Source: Hyphomicrobiaceae bacterium | Lineage (GTDB): Bacteria > Pseudomonadota > Alphaproteobacteria > Rhizobiales > Hyphomicrobiaceae | Assembly: GCA_020638055.1 (NCBI GenBank) | Contig: JACKJH010000004.1 | Location: 53,501 to 117,500 of the forward strand | Direction: 5' to 3' | DNA: 64,000 bases | In this document: positions 15,499-24,800 of the stretch, in pieces | Layout of the letters: the number at the start of each line of letters is the position of its first letter | How positions within the stretch are numbered: the first letter of the stretch is position 1 | Notes under the pieces: model-generated | Database searches by the model: none | What the model was told of the DNA's origin: nothing | Seen by the model: only the letters and a program-made list of their open reading frames with translations | Program-made: the position numbers and the translations under genes

Positions 15499-18219
15499 AT
15501 GAGCAAGATCAATTCCCAGGACGAGTCGGCGCGCGCGCATGTTGAACGCGCCTTTGAACGCAAAGTCCGGCGCAGCCGATGGGCGCTTTTGTTTGAACGC
15601 ATGTGGCCGCGTTTATGGTTGCTGATTGGCATTGCAACGCTGTTTGCCGTGATGTCGGTGTTCGGTATCTGGGCACACCTGGATGACGTGGTTCACTATG
15701 CCATTCTGGGTGTCTTTGCTCTCCTGACACTTGCAGCGCTGGTCGTAATCGTTCGTGTTCCTTGGCCTTCCCGTGAGGAAGGTTTGCGCCGCATAGAGCG
15801 CATTTCTGGTGTGCCACATCGTCCTGCTTCGTCCTATGAGGATACGCTGTCGGGTGCTTCCACAGGTGGGGCTTCAGAAAAACTGTGGAGCGCGCACCGC
15901 GCACGGCTCGCGCAGGCAATGCAAAAGTTGAAGGTCGGGACACCGGCGCCACGCACGCACAGGTTCGATCCGTTTGCCGTACGCTCAATCGCTGTGCTTG
16001 CGCTTGTCCTCGTTGGCGTCGGGTCTGGCCGCGAGTTGGGTCAATACTTGAGTGACGCCTTCAAGTTCTCCGATGCGCGGATGCTGGCTGCTGCGCGTCT
16101 GGATGCATGGGTGACACCACCGGGGTATACCGGCAAGCCTCCAATCATGCTGGCGGATGGCTCCCGTGAGGCGTCGGCTGGGCCTTTGCCCGCTGCCGAG
16201 GGCGCCCTTGTGATACCCGTGCGTTCGGTCTTGATCGTGCGCTCCAGTGGGGCGCGGGATCTGCAGCCCGAACTAGAAGTTCTGGCGACGGGCAGCAGCG
16301 CGCCTGAGCGCATCAAAGCTGTGCTGCCCAATGTGGGGCAGGGCACCGAAGGCCGCACGGGACCTGTTGCGGCATCGCGCGTTAGCGGATCGAGCAAGGT
16401 GACGGAACTGCGCTATGAGCTGACCAAGTCGGCGCGTGTGCGGGTCATGGCGCTGGGCGCCGAGATGGCGGCTTGGACGTTTGACGTCACGCCGGATCAG
16501 CCGCCGGAAATCTCCATGACCAAACCGCCGGAACGATCGGCGCGTGGTTCGCTGAAGCTTACATACAAGGTAAAGGACGACTACGGTGTTGCGTCTGCCC
16601 AGGCGCATGTGGCGAAAATCCGTCCAAAGGCGTCGGATGTTGAAAAAACCGTCGGCGCTTGGGCGACTAAAAAGCTTGTCGGGCCACGTCCTCCGCATGA
16701 GCCACCGCCACTGCTCGCTTTGAAACTGCCGCGCTCGGGTGCAACAGAGGCTGAGAGCTTCACCCATCTGGAACTTGGTACGCATCCATGGGCAGGCCTG
16801 CGTGTTGAAATGTGGCTTGAAGCCAAGGACGTAGCCGGCCAGACGGGCCGGAGTGACAAGATTGAAATCGTGCTGCCGCAGCGCCGTTTCGACAACCCGG
16901 TGGCGCGAGCGGTAATCGAGCAACGACGCAAGCTGGCAGAAGATCCACGTAACCGCCCAGATATCCTGAAAGCGATTGAAGCCCTCACCTTGGAGCCTGA
17001 AGGGTTTCTGGACGATATACCTGCTTTTATTGGCCTTCGGATGGCCTATTACCGGTTGAAAAAATCTGATTCGCGTGAGGATCGAAACTCGGTCATCGAG
17101 CAGCTATGGAATGTGGCTGTGCGAATTGAGGACGGTGATCTTTCTGAAGCAGAACGGCGCTTGCGTGAAGCTCAAGACAACCTGTCCAAGCTGCTGGAGA
17201 AAGGCGCATCCGAGCAGGAAATCGCCGAGGCCATGAAAGAGCTGCGCGAAGCGCTCAACGAGTACATGCGCGAGCTTGCCGAACAGAACGAGCAGCAGCA
17301 GGACCAGTTTGTTGACGGGCAGAACAAGGACCAGCAGTTTTTATCCTCGCGCGACCTTGACCAGATGATGAAGCAGATCGAGGAGATGGCCAAGAATGGC
17401 TCGCGCGAACAAGCTCAGCAAATGCTGAGTGAGTTGCGGGACTTGCTCGACCGTTTGCAATCTTCCAAACAGACTGCCGAACAGGGCCGCCGCAGCCGCG
17501 AAATGATGGAGAAGATGGACGAGCTTGGCAAACTCGTGGGCAAGCAGCAGCAGTTGATGGACGATACGTTTGGCAAATTACGCCAGGATGACCAGAGGGG
17601 TGAACGCGGCGAGCGTGGGAACCGGCAGCAGCAGGGACGTCAGGGCAGCCAGGGCCAGCGCGGCCAACAGCAGCAGCAGTCCAGAGGCGGCCAGCAAGGC
17701 CAGCAAGGACAAAGGGGTCAGGGGCGGCAAGGTGAGCGCGGCCAGGGACCGCCAGATCAGGCTGGCCTAGGTGCGCGGCAACGTGCGCTGCGCGATGAGC
17801 TCGACAAACTCCAGCGCGGCCTGGATGAACTCGGGCTGGGCCGTTCTGACCAGCTTGACGATGCGCGCCGGGCGATGGAAGAGGCCGAAAGCTCATTAGG
17901 AGACAAGGATTATTCGTCGGCCACGGAGCAGCAGGGCCGGGCGCTCGACCAGCTGCGTAAAGGTGCCCAATCGATGGCGCAGCAAATGCTGCAAAACATG
18001 CCGCAGCGCTACGGCCAGAACGGGGATACACCGCGTGATCCACTGGGGCGGCCGCAGCGGTCGCAGGGACCCGACCTTGGTACGTCAGTCAAAGTGCCAG
18101 ATGAGATTGATCGGCAACGGGCCCGCGAAATTCTGCAGGAACTGCGCCGCCGCATTGGCCAGCAAACGCGTCCGCCAACGGAACTCGACTATATCGAGCG
18201 GTTGTTAAAGCGGTTCTGA
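15499..18219 (+). CDS. TIGR02302/DUF4175 family membrane protein
   Basis: A 906-residue protein with two membrane segments near residues 35-80 (LWLLIGIATLFAVMSVFGIW and AILGVFALLTLAALVVIV) and a third near 155-170. The large remainder is extracytoplasmic: an Ig-like part with YKVKDDYGVASAQAHV, then a long helical coiled region from about residue 520 (ERRLREAQDNLSKLLEKG, QEIAEAMKELREALNEYMRELAEQ) and a Gln/Gly/Arg-rich low-complexity block near 705-755. This order is the alphaproteobacterial TIGR02302 family. ATG 15499 follows a GTG by one codon. Function is unknown; its place after lysA is conserved. Confidence 0.9.
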   Translation: MSKINSQDESARAHVERAFERKVRRSRWALLFERMWPRLWLLIGIATLFAVMSVFGIWAHLDDVVHYAILGVFALLTLAALVVIVRVPWPSREEGLRRIERISGVPHRPASSYEDTLSGASTGGASEKLWSAHRARLAQAMQKLKVGTPAPRTHRFDPFAVRSIAVLALVLVGVGSGRELGQYLSDAFKFSDARMLAAARLDAWVTPPGYTGKPPIMLADGSREASAGPLPAAEGALVIPVRSVLIVRSSGARDLQPELEVLATGSSAPERIKAVLPNVGQGTEGRTGPVAASRVSGSSKVTELRYELTKSARVRVMALGAEMAAWTFDVTPDQPPEISMTKPPERSARGSLKLTYKVKDDYGVASAQAHVAKIRPKASDVEKTVGAWATKKLVGPRPPHEPPPLLALKLPRSGATEAESFTHLELGTHPWAGLRVEMWLEAKDVAGQTGRSDKIEIVLPQRRFDNPVARAVIEQRRKLAEDPRNRPDILKAIEALTLEPEGFLDDIPAFIGLRMAYYRLKKSDSREDRNSVIEQLWNVAVRIEDGDLSEAERRLREAQDNLSKLLEKGASEQEIAEAMKELREALNEYMRELAEQNEQQQDQFVDGQNKDQQFLSSRDLDQMMKQIEEMAKNGSREQAQQMLSELRDLLDRLQSSKQTAEQGRRSREMMEKMDELGKLVGKQQQLMDDTFGKLRQDDQRGERGERGNRQQQGRQGSQGQRGQQQQQSRGGQQGQQGQRGQGRQGERGQGPPDQAGLGARQRALRDELDKLQRGLDELGLGRSDQLDDARRAMEEAESSLGDKDYSSATEQQGRALDQLRKGAQSMAQQMLQNMPQRYGQNGDTPRDPLGRPQRSQGPDLGTSVKVPDEIDRQRAREILQELRRRIGQQTRPPTELDYIERLLKRF

Positions 18220-18231
18220 GTTGCGTGCCGA

Positions 18232-18828
18232 TCAAATTGCGCCTGTCAGGTATGCCACGCCAATCAACGCTATGGCGCCGCCGGTGGCGCGAACCCCTAC
18301 GCGCCCGGCAGGCCAACGGATAAAAGTGCCAAGGCCAATACCCGCCAAATGCAGAAGGCCGGTCGCCACCACAAACCCAACGGCGAAAGCAAGCGGGTTT
18401 GCTGCCTCGGGCAGTTCCGCGCCGTGCGCATAGCCGTGGAAGATCGCAAAAATTCCAACGATGATTGCGGCCAGCCAAAACGGTGCACGAAGTTGCAGCA
18501 AAATAGCTGTACCCAGAACCACGGCAGACAGCGCTATGCCGATTTCGATACCGCCAATTGGTATGCCGATGACACCGAACGCACTGCCGAGTGCCATCAC
18601 CATGGGGAACACGACTGGAAGTAGCCAGATCGCCGGCTGGCCGAGAAACGCGCCCCATAAGCCAACTGCGACCATGGCCGCAACATGATCCCAACCTGAG
18701 ATCGGATGCGAAAGGCCACTCCAAAAGCCGCTTTGAGCGACGCCGTCGGTGTGCGCGAATGCCGATGATGAAATCAGGAGTGCGGATATTAAAACCGCAC
18801 TGAAGAAGGCTGGCGTTCTGGTTGGCAT
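18232..18828 (-). CDS. HupE/UreJ family transporter-like protein
   Basis: A 198-residue protein with a signal peptide ending SSAFA, giving a mature N-terminus that begins HTDG. This N-terminal His is a HupE hallmark and likely binds Ni or Co. Six membrane segments follow, with GLSHPISGWDHVAAMVAVGLWGA and FHGYAHGAELP, the two His-rich family motifs. HupE proteins are thought to bring in nickel or cobalt. No urease or hydrogenase genes are in view. It is the last gene of a minus-strand group after an outer-membrane barrel and a second HupE-like protein, with a family C repeat between the two HupE genes. Confidence 0.9.
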   Translation of the reverse strand: MPTRTPAFFSAVLISALLISSSAFAHTDGVAQSGFWSGLSHPISGWDHVAAMVAVGLWGAFLGQPAIWLLPVVFPMVMALGSAFGVIGIPIGGIEIGIALSAVVLGTAILLQLRAPFWLAAIIVGIFAIFHGYAHGAELPEAANPLAFAVGFVVATGLLHLAGIGLGTFIRWPAGRVGVRATGGAIALIGVAYLTGAI

Positions 18829-18930
18829 TCACGCTTTTCCTTTTTGCGATGGAATTGTGTGGTTGATCGAACCGGAGCGGTAGAGTTTGTTGTCTATCAT
18901 TATCGCTTGCCACGCTGCGAACGCTGGCCA

Positions 18931-19032
18931 GAGCATTTTTCGACTAAGTGGACACCGGTTCGTCGAAGAAAATGCGACCAAACAAAAAGCTAGAGCGCCG
19001 ATCCGATCCCATTGTATCGGAATGCGCTCTAG
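18931..19032 (-). repeat. Palindromic repeat family C, copy 4 (reverse)
   Basis: Full element in reverse orientation: hairpin 2 (GCATTTTT..CGAC, GACACCGGTTCGTCG) comes first on the plus strand and the AGAGCGC/GCGCTCT hairpin last, ending at CTAG 19029-19032. It lies between the two HupE-like genes. Confidence 0.9.
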
Positions 19033-19073
19033 TTTGGTCGACGTGGGACTGCAAGCTGCACGTTTGGGATGTT

Positions 19074-19700
19074 TCACATCATGCTGCGCGCGGTCATCGC
19101 CAGCATGATGGTTGCGATTGCCAAGCTCCATGAGGCGATAATGCGCTCGCCGATCGCCTGCCATTGTCGCGAGCCGGCCTGTGGGAGCGTTACTGCTATT
19201 TGCAGGGCGGCAAGCGTTCCCACCCACGCACCAGCAAGGCTTTGTGCAAGGTCGATTAGCTCATTTGTCTCGCTGTGGAGGTTTGCGCCAAGCGACAGAC
19301 CTAGCAAGGCGCAAATTATCAGTGCTGCCAACGACGGCACAGCCAGACCGGCCGCCGCTGCAAGCCCGAATGCCGCGGCAATGGAAAGTGGGACGGCAGG
19401 TTGAAGTGGTGTGCCTGTGAGCCAGGTTCGCAGGCAAAGACCGATTGCGAGACCAACTGCGAGTGCCAAGGCAGCCGGGCGTGTCAATGATGGATCGGTT
19501 TGCCGGCGCAACAAGAGCGCTGCGGTGAGCAGTGGCAGGAGGCCAAGCGCACCCGAAACCGGTTGCAGCACTTGCTCGGCAAGGCCAATTTGATGTGCTG
19601 TCGCAGTTTGAAATGTGCTGGTCAGGATGACGAAGGCGAGCGTGAGCTTTTCGATCCGATGGAATCGGATCAGCGCTCCAGCATTTTGGTTCGGTCGCAT
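19074..19700 (-). CDS. Divergent HupE-like membrane protein with a repeat-derived start
   Basis: A roughly 208-residue membrane protein. A signal peptide (KLTLAFVILTSTFQTATA) leaves a mature N-terminus HQIGLAEQ, like HTDG in the neighbour, and six hydrophobic segments follow (for example SGALGLLPLLTAALLL, AAAFGLAAAAGLAVPSLAAL). The usual His-rich HupE motifs inside the membrane part are largely lost. The only in-frame ATG near the signal peptide, at 19698-19700, lies inside a family C repeat, so about the first 19 residues (MRPNQNAGAL...) are repeat-encoded. The frame runs on to 19796. Function may be altered or lost; the open frame argues it is still translated. Confidence 0.7.
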   Translation of the reverse strand: MRPNQNAGALIRFHRIEKLTLAFVILTSTFQTATAHQIGLAEQVLQPVSGALGLLPLLTAALLLRRQTDPSLTRPAALALAVGLAIGLCLRTWLTGTPLQPAVPLSIAAAFGLAAAAGLAVPSLAALIICALLGLSLGANLHSETNELIDLAQSLAGAWVGTLAALQIAVTLPQAGSRQWQAIGERIIASWSLAIATIMLAMTARSMM

Positions 19701-19745
19701 TTTCTGCCACGAACCGGTATCCACTTCCTCGGAAAACGCTCTGGA
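19644..19745 (+). repeat. Palindromic repeat family C, copy 5, overlapping a start codon
   Basis: Both hairpins are present with variant arms (GAGC.TTTT, CGATGGAATCGG, ACGAACCGGTATCCACTTC). On the minus strand the repeat supplies the ATG (CAT 19698-19700) of the HupE-like gene, and it ends 11 bases from the stop of the outer-membrane barrel gene. Confidence 0.85.
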
Positions 19746-19755
19746 GCACCGTGCT

Positions 19756-20733
19756 CTAAGGTGCGGCGGCCACATCACTTGCACCGAAACGCACACCCAG
19801 ACCGCCGATGACCTGATGGCTTGTCAGGCGCGTATCGAGATATCCGCCAGGCGGCTCCTCTCCCGACAGCCAGCTTGAGAACTGGTTCCATAGATCGACG
19901 AACAGCACGGATCCATCGCGCAAAGAAAGCGGCACGTTATATTGGGCCAGTGAAAATTTGTATTCGAGATAGTAGCTCATGCGCGGCACGCGGAATTCGA
20001 TGCCAATCAACGCCTGACCGACGGGTCCGGTATATTGATATTCATAGGTGCGGCCCCTCACCTTGGTCAGTTGCACCTCACCGTGGGGCAGGTTGATGCC
20101 GGCGCCGATACCGATATAAGGCCACAGCCGCGGTGCAAGCCTCGTCAGGCGCCATAGCCCGTTCAAGGTCAGCATGTTGTGGCCGTGGCTGAATTCGAGT
20201 TTCCGGTAAATATCACTCAGAGCCGCTTGAGCGGGCACGGGAGCATTGTTCAATGTCCCTTTCAGACTTTTGGTTTCTTCCAGCAGAGCGAGAGTCTTGG
20301 AGTGTGTGAAATCGACCATCGCGCCGCTTCGTCCACCTTCGAACCAACGAATGACACGCGCGCCGTAATAGATCGGTGACTTGAACGGTTTTGCCTCCCA
20401 ATTGACGTCTTTCACGGTGAGATCGTGGGTGCCGCTCTTTGTGTGATGCACATCGCTTGCGTAAGTATATGGTGCGCCGGCGTAACCACCGATCATCGTT
20501 TCGCGTGTCGGCAAGGCCATCCGGTTGACATCGTCTTGATTGACCGCGCTTTCGCTTGCACGAATTGCTGCGTCCTGCCGATCTGCTTCGGCCTGCTCCA
20601 TGATGCCTTGCGCGGTCGTGGCGAGGATGCCTGCCATGGCAGCAAGTCCGATTGCGATGTCGAGCCAGCGCCCCGATCTTGCCGGCGCCAATGAGCATGA
20701 CTCGGGCCAATTTGTAGTTTGAAGACTGATCAT
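19756..20733 (-). CDS. Outer-membrane beta-barrel protein (possible LpxQ-like lipid A oxidase)
   Basis: A 325-residue protein with an N-terminal hydrophobic segment (WLDIAIGLAAMAGILATTAQG) followed by a Gln/Asp/Ala-rich stretch and then alternating amphipathic strands: GGYAGAPYTYASDVHH, VNWEAKPFKSPIYYGARVIRWF, LWPYIGIGAGINLPHGEV, ALIGIEFRVPRMSYYLEYKFSLAQYNV, and a final GGLGVRFG strand. This fits an OmpA-sized eight-strand barrel. Rhizobial lipid A oxidase LpxQ is one candidate from memory of its style, but I cannot confirm this. The hydrophobic segment may act as an uncleaved anchor. It is the first gene of the minus-strand group with two HupE-like genes. Confidence 0.6.
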   Translation of the reverse strand: MISLQTTNWPESCSLAPARSGRWLDIAIGLAAMAGILATTAQGIMEQAEADRQDAAIRASESAVNQDDVNRMALPTRETMIGGYAGAPYTYASDVHHTKSGTHDLTVKDVNWEAKPFKSPIYYGARVIRWFEGGRSGAMVDFTHSKTLALLEETKSLKGTLNNAPVPAQAALSDIYRKLEFSHGHNMLTLNGLWRLTRLAPRLWPYIGIGAGINLPHGEVQLTKVRGRTYEYQYTGPVGQALIGIEFRVPRMSYYLEYKFSLAQYNVPLSLRDGSVLFVDLWNQFSSWLSGEEPPGGYLDTRLTSHQVIGGLGVRFGASDVAAAP

Positions 20734-20908
20734 GAAATCCCCTATTCCGCGCGGTGCGGCCCCCAGGTATTTGCTGTCCTGAGCTAGCGAAAGTTATCCG
20801 GCAAGTCCAGAGCCCATTAACAAGTGCATGGAACGCACTGATTTTTCGGGAAATGGCAAAATTTATCGTGATTATATGAACGGATGGATCATGGCTGGGC
20901 TCAAAACC

Positions 20909-22118
20909 TCATGACGAGGTGTCCAGCGTGGTCAATCGGTCCAGCATGCGCCGGACAGCAATGATCTGGGGTGCCTTGCGCGTGAGATATTCGCGGCCCG
21001 TATATCCCCACCAATCCCAGCAGCCCTGCGGGTTGAGCGCGCTTGCCGCAGCTTGTGGAAAAAGGATGATCAAGCGGTTGCTGTCTGCCCAACGCGCGAA
21101 TCCTGTGCGGTGGACAAAGGCGTCTCCGGCGAGAGCGCGGTTCTGGCCGCAGCCGTGGAAAGCGATATGTACGCGGCAGCCGTTTTGGGGGGGGCTGTTG
21201 CGTATTGGGAGCGGCACCTGGCGTTGCGCGATCGGTTAGGCCCTGGCAACTTCTGGGAACATAAACGACGCCAGCATCGTCCATACCATGCGTGGAGAGA
21301 TCGTTGGTGAATGGGCGCTGGTCGAATACAACGTAGCTCCCTTCGGGATTTGCCACGGGCGGGTTCATGTTTGTGTAGATGAAGCTCAGGAGATCTCCAG
21401 CCTGATCGTAGTCGCAATCCACGACATAGGGCTTGGCAGTGACATCACATGCAGCACCCTGGTTTTCCGTCACAAATGCGTGTCCGGCATTGATGCCGGT
21501 GACGAACTTGATCTGGTTCTGGGGTACTCCCAGGATGCTGTAGAATGACGCGGCTGCTGCAACGATGGGTGGTGCTACGGTATGATCCGACTTTCCCGTG
21601 AACAAGTATATGCGATCACTAAGGGTTGCCTCGATCGGGGCAATTGCCTGTGTTTGTGCGAGGCGCCGCGCACGATCCACGAGTGCGGGGGGATTGGGTA
21701 CGCCCCATATCTGCATGGCATTGAGCATGCAGCCATTGATGGCCTTGGTGGCATTGATCATGGCTGAGCCCGGGCCCGGCATGAGCCCTGCGAAGATGCT
21801 TTCAGCGCAGCCATAAGGACCACCGGCGATAATGCCCGCGCCGACGACCAATTCTCCCTGCGTCAGTTGGAATTGGCCTGCCATGTAGGCGCCGGATGAG
21901 ATGCCGGAAACAGAGGTGAGGTTTATTGCAGCTCCGAGCCCGGGTAGCGGCACGGATTTTGACGTGTCTCGGCAACCTGCAAGCCCAATTGCGATGAAGG
22001 CCCCGAGGACAGCCGTCGCGATCAACCCATAAACGCTGGGAAGTACGCGTTGACAGTGTCGTTGTGTTAAAGAACCGGGCTGGTATGAAGCTATCCGAAC
22101 GCGCTGTTGAATTGTCAC
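20909..22118 (-). pseudogene. Frameshifted short-chain PHA depolymerase-like lipoprotein
   Basis: The first part (22118 down to about 21190) starts MTIQQRV, has a lipobox LAGC near residue 49, and shows SGISSGAYMAGQFQLT, the nucleophile elbow of extracellular type 2 PHA depolymerases. After a run of eight G (21187-21194, C on the coding strand) the frame goes wrong and runs into a nonsense Arg/Pro-rich tail ending at 20901. The family's C-terminal part, with NGCRVHIAFHGCGQN, FARWADSNRLIILFPQA and GCWDWWGYTG, continues in another frame to 20909. Seven instead of eight G would restore one protein of about 400 residues. It may be a real mutation, a phase-variable tract or a sequencing error. Confidence 0.82.
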
Positions 22119-22205
22119 GGGGGACTACCCTTTTCGTGGACTTAGCGGAAACTATCGTGTTCCCACCGCGCTTTAAAGTCCATTGCAGCGGTACAGTGTG
22201 CTTGG

Positions 22206-22475
22206 CCAGTGTGGCGTCGCGCCTTAGTTGACCGACGTTGGGACCTGCGCGGAGTCAACTAGATCGCGTTCACTTTTCACGGAATCGCGAACGCGATCTA
22301 TTTTCTTTTATTTTGAGCATGTTCTTCACGCCGAACCGCATACACTTCGGCTGAACATGCTCTAAGGCGCGTTGAATGCCACACTAAGTTCATGATTTTG
22401 CTAGTGGCCTTCATGTCGCGACAAAATTGTATGCGGTTGCGGCCAGGTTTCGATTTTGGCGCGACAGGCTACTAG
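22206..22475 (+). repeat. Palindromic repeat family A, copy 2, interrupted
   Basis: Matches 2483-2649 along its length but is split after TCAACT by a family B element (22259-22365). After it the A sequence resumes at AAGGCGCG and runs to CTAG 22472-22475. Together they fill most of the 421-base gap between the PHA depolymerase and pbpC. Confidence 0.9.
22259..22365 (+). repeat. Palindromic repeat family B, copy 2, nested in family A
   Basis: Almost identical to 6042-6148. It is flanked by CTA on both sides (CTAG on the left, CTAA on the right), while the intact A copy has a single CTAA there, so a CTA duplication is the simplest reading. This records a transposition-like insertion after the A element was already in place. 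Confidence 0.9.
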
Positions 22476-22539
22476 TGCCAACATGCGGCGCGGGAGAAAT
22501 TTTCAATGAAATTACGGCAAATCCCGCGTGATCAGGAGC

Positions 22540-24789
22540 CTATCTCAAGCGCACAGTGACGCGATCCATCCTGCCTTCAGCGTCGACAACAGACAGTTTG
22601 AAAAAGCCGCGGCCAGATGGCTGCCAGACGAGGTCGCGCCGGTGTTTTGTGGTGCCAATGGCTTTTCCGTCAGCCAGCCAGATTAGCGGCAACTTGCCAC
22701 CCTCGGCCTTCAACAACAATGGGTCCAATTCGTCACCTCCGGCGGCCTGTTCGATCTCGACATCGGAACGGTCCGGCGGGAAAGAAAAAGCAAGCGGTGG
22801 GTCGAGGTAGGGTCCGGTGCGGTGTGTCTGCCCTGTTTCGGCAAATCGTTTTAGCGTGGGCGGCAGGGAACCGCCGGCGACAGTGAGCGCACCTGCCGGT
22901 GCGGCTGGCAGCACGGAACGATGCTCGCCAATGCGGGCGAAGGCATCAAACAAGATTGGCGCTGCCGCCCCATGCCCCATCAGGCCGGGGGTGGAGGCAT
23001 TGTCAGGCCGCCCAACCCAGACGGCGACCACGTAGCGTCCGTCGTAGCCAATCGCCCAAGCATCGCGGTAGCCGTATGACGTACCAGTCTTGTAGGCGAT
23101 GCGGCCGCCGAGAGCGCTATCTGGCGGCGGTGCGTCTTTGAGAATGTCGGTGACGTACCACGATGCAGTTGGAGAAAGAAGGTGACGTGGACGACGTTCG
23201 TCACGCCCGCGCCGCAAGTCTGCTGCTGCTTTTTCAATCTCATCGATCCGATGAGATAGCTCAATGGGCTGACCGCCTCGTGCAAGACCAGCATAAAGTG
23301 CGGCCATGTCGGTCAATGAAAAGCCTACGCCGCCAAGGGCAACGGCAAGCGAGGGATCTGCAGCCTGTGCGAACTGCGGCGAGAAGCCAGCGCGCCGCAG
23401 GTGTGCCACGAAACGGTCGGGACCGATGCGATCCAGCATTTTTACCGCAGGCACATTGAGTGAGTGTGCGAGGGCTGATCGAATTGTCACCGTGCCGCGA
23501 TACTCCTTGTCGAAGTTTTTCGGCGTATAGGTGCCGAAGCGGACGGGCCGGTCCTCGATTAAGGTCTCGGGATGCGCAAGGCCCAATTCGAAACCAAGTC
23601 CATACACGAAGGGCTTGAGCGTCGAACCAGGAGAGCGCACGGCTTCGGCCATGTCGATTGCGCCAAAGCGTTGTTCATCGAGATAGTCGGCAGATCCTAC
23701 GTGTGCGAGGATTTCTCCAGTTTGATGGTCTGCAACAAGAATTGCCGAGGACAGACGCTTTCCGATGAGCGCGGTTTGCGCTTTTGCCAGGCTTTCGAGG
23801 CTACGTTGAAGGGGCGCATCAAGTGTCAAACGGATGACGCGTTCATTTTTGTGGGCTGCGACCTCGGTTTGTGTCAGGTGCGGTGCCAAAAGCGGGAAAG
23901 CACGGCGCAGGGTCGATACTTGTTCTGCCCGCGCCCGGTTCGCTTCGACGTTGGAAATCACTCCGGCTGCAACAGCGCGTGCCAGAACCCGGTCACGGGC
24001 TCTTTGGGCGGCTTTGGGATGGCGGTCCGGCCGGCGTGCTTCCGGCGATTGCGGCAGAGCGACGAGCAGCGCTGCTTCGCCCAGTGACAATCGCTTTGGT
24101 TCCTTGCCGAAGTAGGCAAGCGTTGCTGCTCTCACACCCTCAAGATTGCCACCGAAGGGCGCGAAGCGAAGATAGAGGTTCAAAATCTCTGCCTTCGATA
24201 ACCGGTCCTCGATCTGCAATGCACGCACGATCTGGCGCAATTTTCCTGAAGCTGTACGCTCGTGCCGTCCCTCGATCAACCGGGCGACCTGCATGGTGAG
24301 CGTTGAAGCGCCCGATACGATGCGCCCGTAACGGATGACTTGAGCGGCTGCGCGCACGATCGCCGCATAGTCGACGCCGCTGTGCTCGTGGAACTTCTTG
24401 TCCTCGAATGCAAACAGCATGGCGAGGTAGCGTTGATCTACATCTGTGGTTGTTACCGGCAGGCGCCAACGGTCGTTGGATGTGGTGAACGCGCGTAATA
24501 GCTTGCCGTGCCGATCCAGAACCACGGTGGAAAGGTCATTGGCGACTTCCAGCGGTGGTGGTCCCATGCGCGACTTTGCCAATTCTACTCCAACCCAGGC
24601 AGCGGCGGCAGAAACCGAGGTGGCACTGATCAACGCTGCCGCACCGCCCAGGAGAAAGCGATGCCAGTGCCGCCGCGGTTGGCCCGCGGCAATGGGGGAA
24701 TCTGCCGCGGGAGCCGTTCCTGGCACGGGGATGAACGTGCCGGAGGAACGTGGGTGTGAGTGTTGTTTTCGCAAGTGAGGATTTGCCAT
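22540..24789 (-). CDS. pbpC: Penicillin-binding protein 1C
   Basis: A 749-residue bifunctional peptidoglycan synthase. One membrane anchor (residues 45-70) is followed by a glycosyltransferase domain with catalytic Glu129 in FAFEDKKFHEHSGVDY and GASTLTMQVARLIEG, then a transpeptidase with SPGSTLKPF (Ser-x-x-Lys near 388), HSLNVPAVK and KTGTSYGYRDAW near 566. The C-terminal 80 residues are the PBP1C-specific domain (PLIWLADGKAIG). Length is normal. It starts 11 bases after the macroglobulin gene ends, so the two form an operon, a widespread pairing. Confidence 0.95.
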   Translation of the reverse strand: MANPHLRKQHSHPRSSGTFIPVPGTAPAADSPIAAGQPRRHWHRFLLGGAAALISATSVSAAAAWVGVELAKSRMGPPPLEVANDLSTVVLDRHGKLLRAFTTSNDRWRLPVTTTDVDQRYLAMLFAFEDKKFHEHSGVDYAAIVRAAAQVIRYGRIVSGASTLTMQVARLIEGRHERTASGKLRQIVRALQIEDRLSKAEILNLYLRFAPFGGNLEGVRAATLAYFGKEPKRLSLGEAALLVALPQSPEARRPDRHPKAAQRARDRVLARAVAAGVISNVEANRARAEQVSTLRRAFPLLAPHLTQTEVAAHKNERVIRLTLDAPLQRSLESLAKAQTALIGKRLSSAILVADHQTGEILAHVGSADYLDEQRFGAIDMAEAVRSPGSTLKPFVYGLGFELGLAHPETLIEDRPVRFGTYTPKNFDKEYRGTVTIRSALAHSLNVPAVKMLDRIGPDRFVAHLRRAGFSPQFAQAADPSLAVALGGVGFSLTDMAALYAGLARGGQPIELSHRIDEIEKAAADLRRGRDERRPRHLLSPTASWYVTDILKDAPPPDSALGGRIAYKTGTSYGYRDAWAIGYDGRYVVAVWVGRPDNASTPGLMGHGAAAPILFDAFARIGEHRSVLPAAPAGALTVAGGSLPPTLKRFAETGQTHRTGPYLDPPLAFSFPPDRSDVEIEQAAGGDELDPLLLKAEGGKLPLIWLADGKAIGTTKHRRDLVWQPSGRGFFKLSVVDAEGRMDRVTVRLR

Positions 24790-24800
24790 ACCCGCACGCC

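Noticed and set aside
17255..18043. A 262-codon minus frame inside the TIGR02302 gene
   Set aside because: It is opposite the Gln/Arg low-complexity region and has no independent support.
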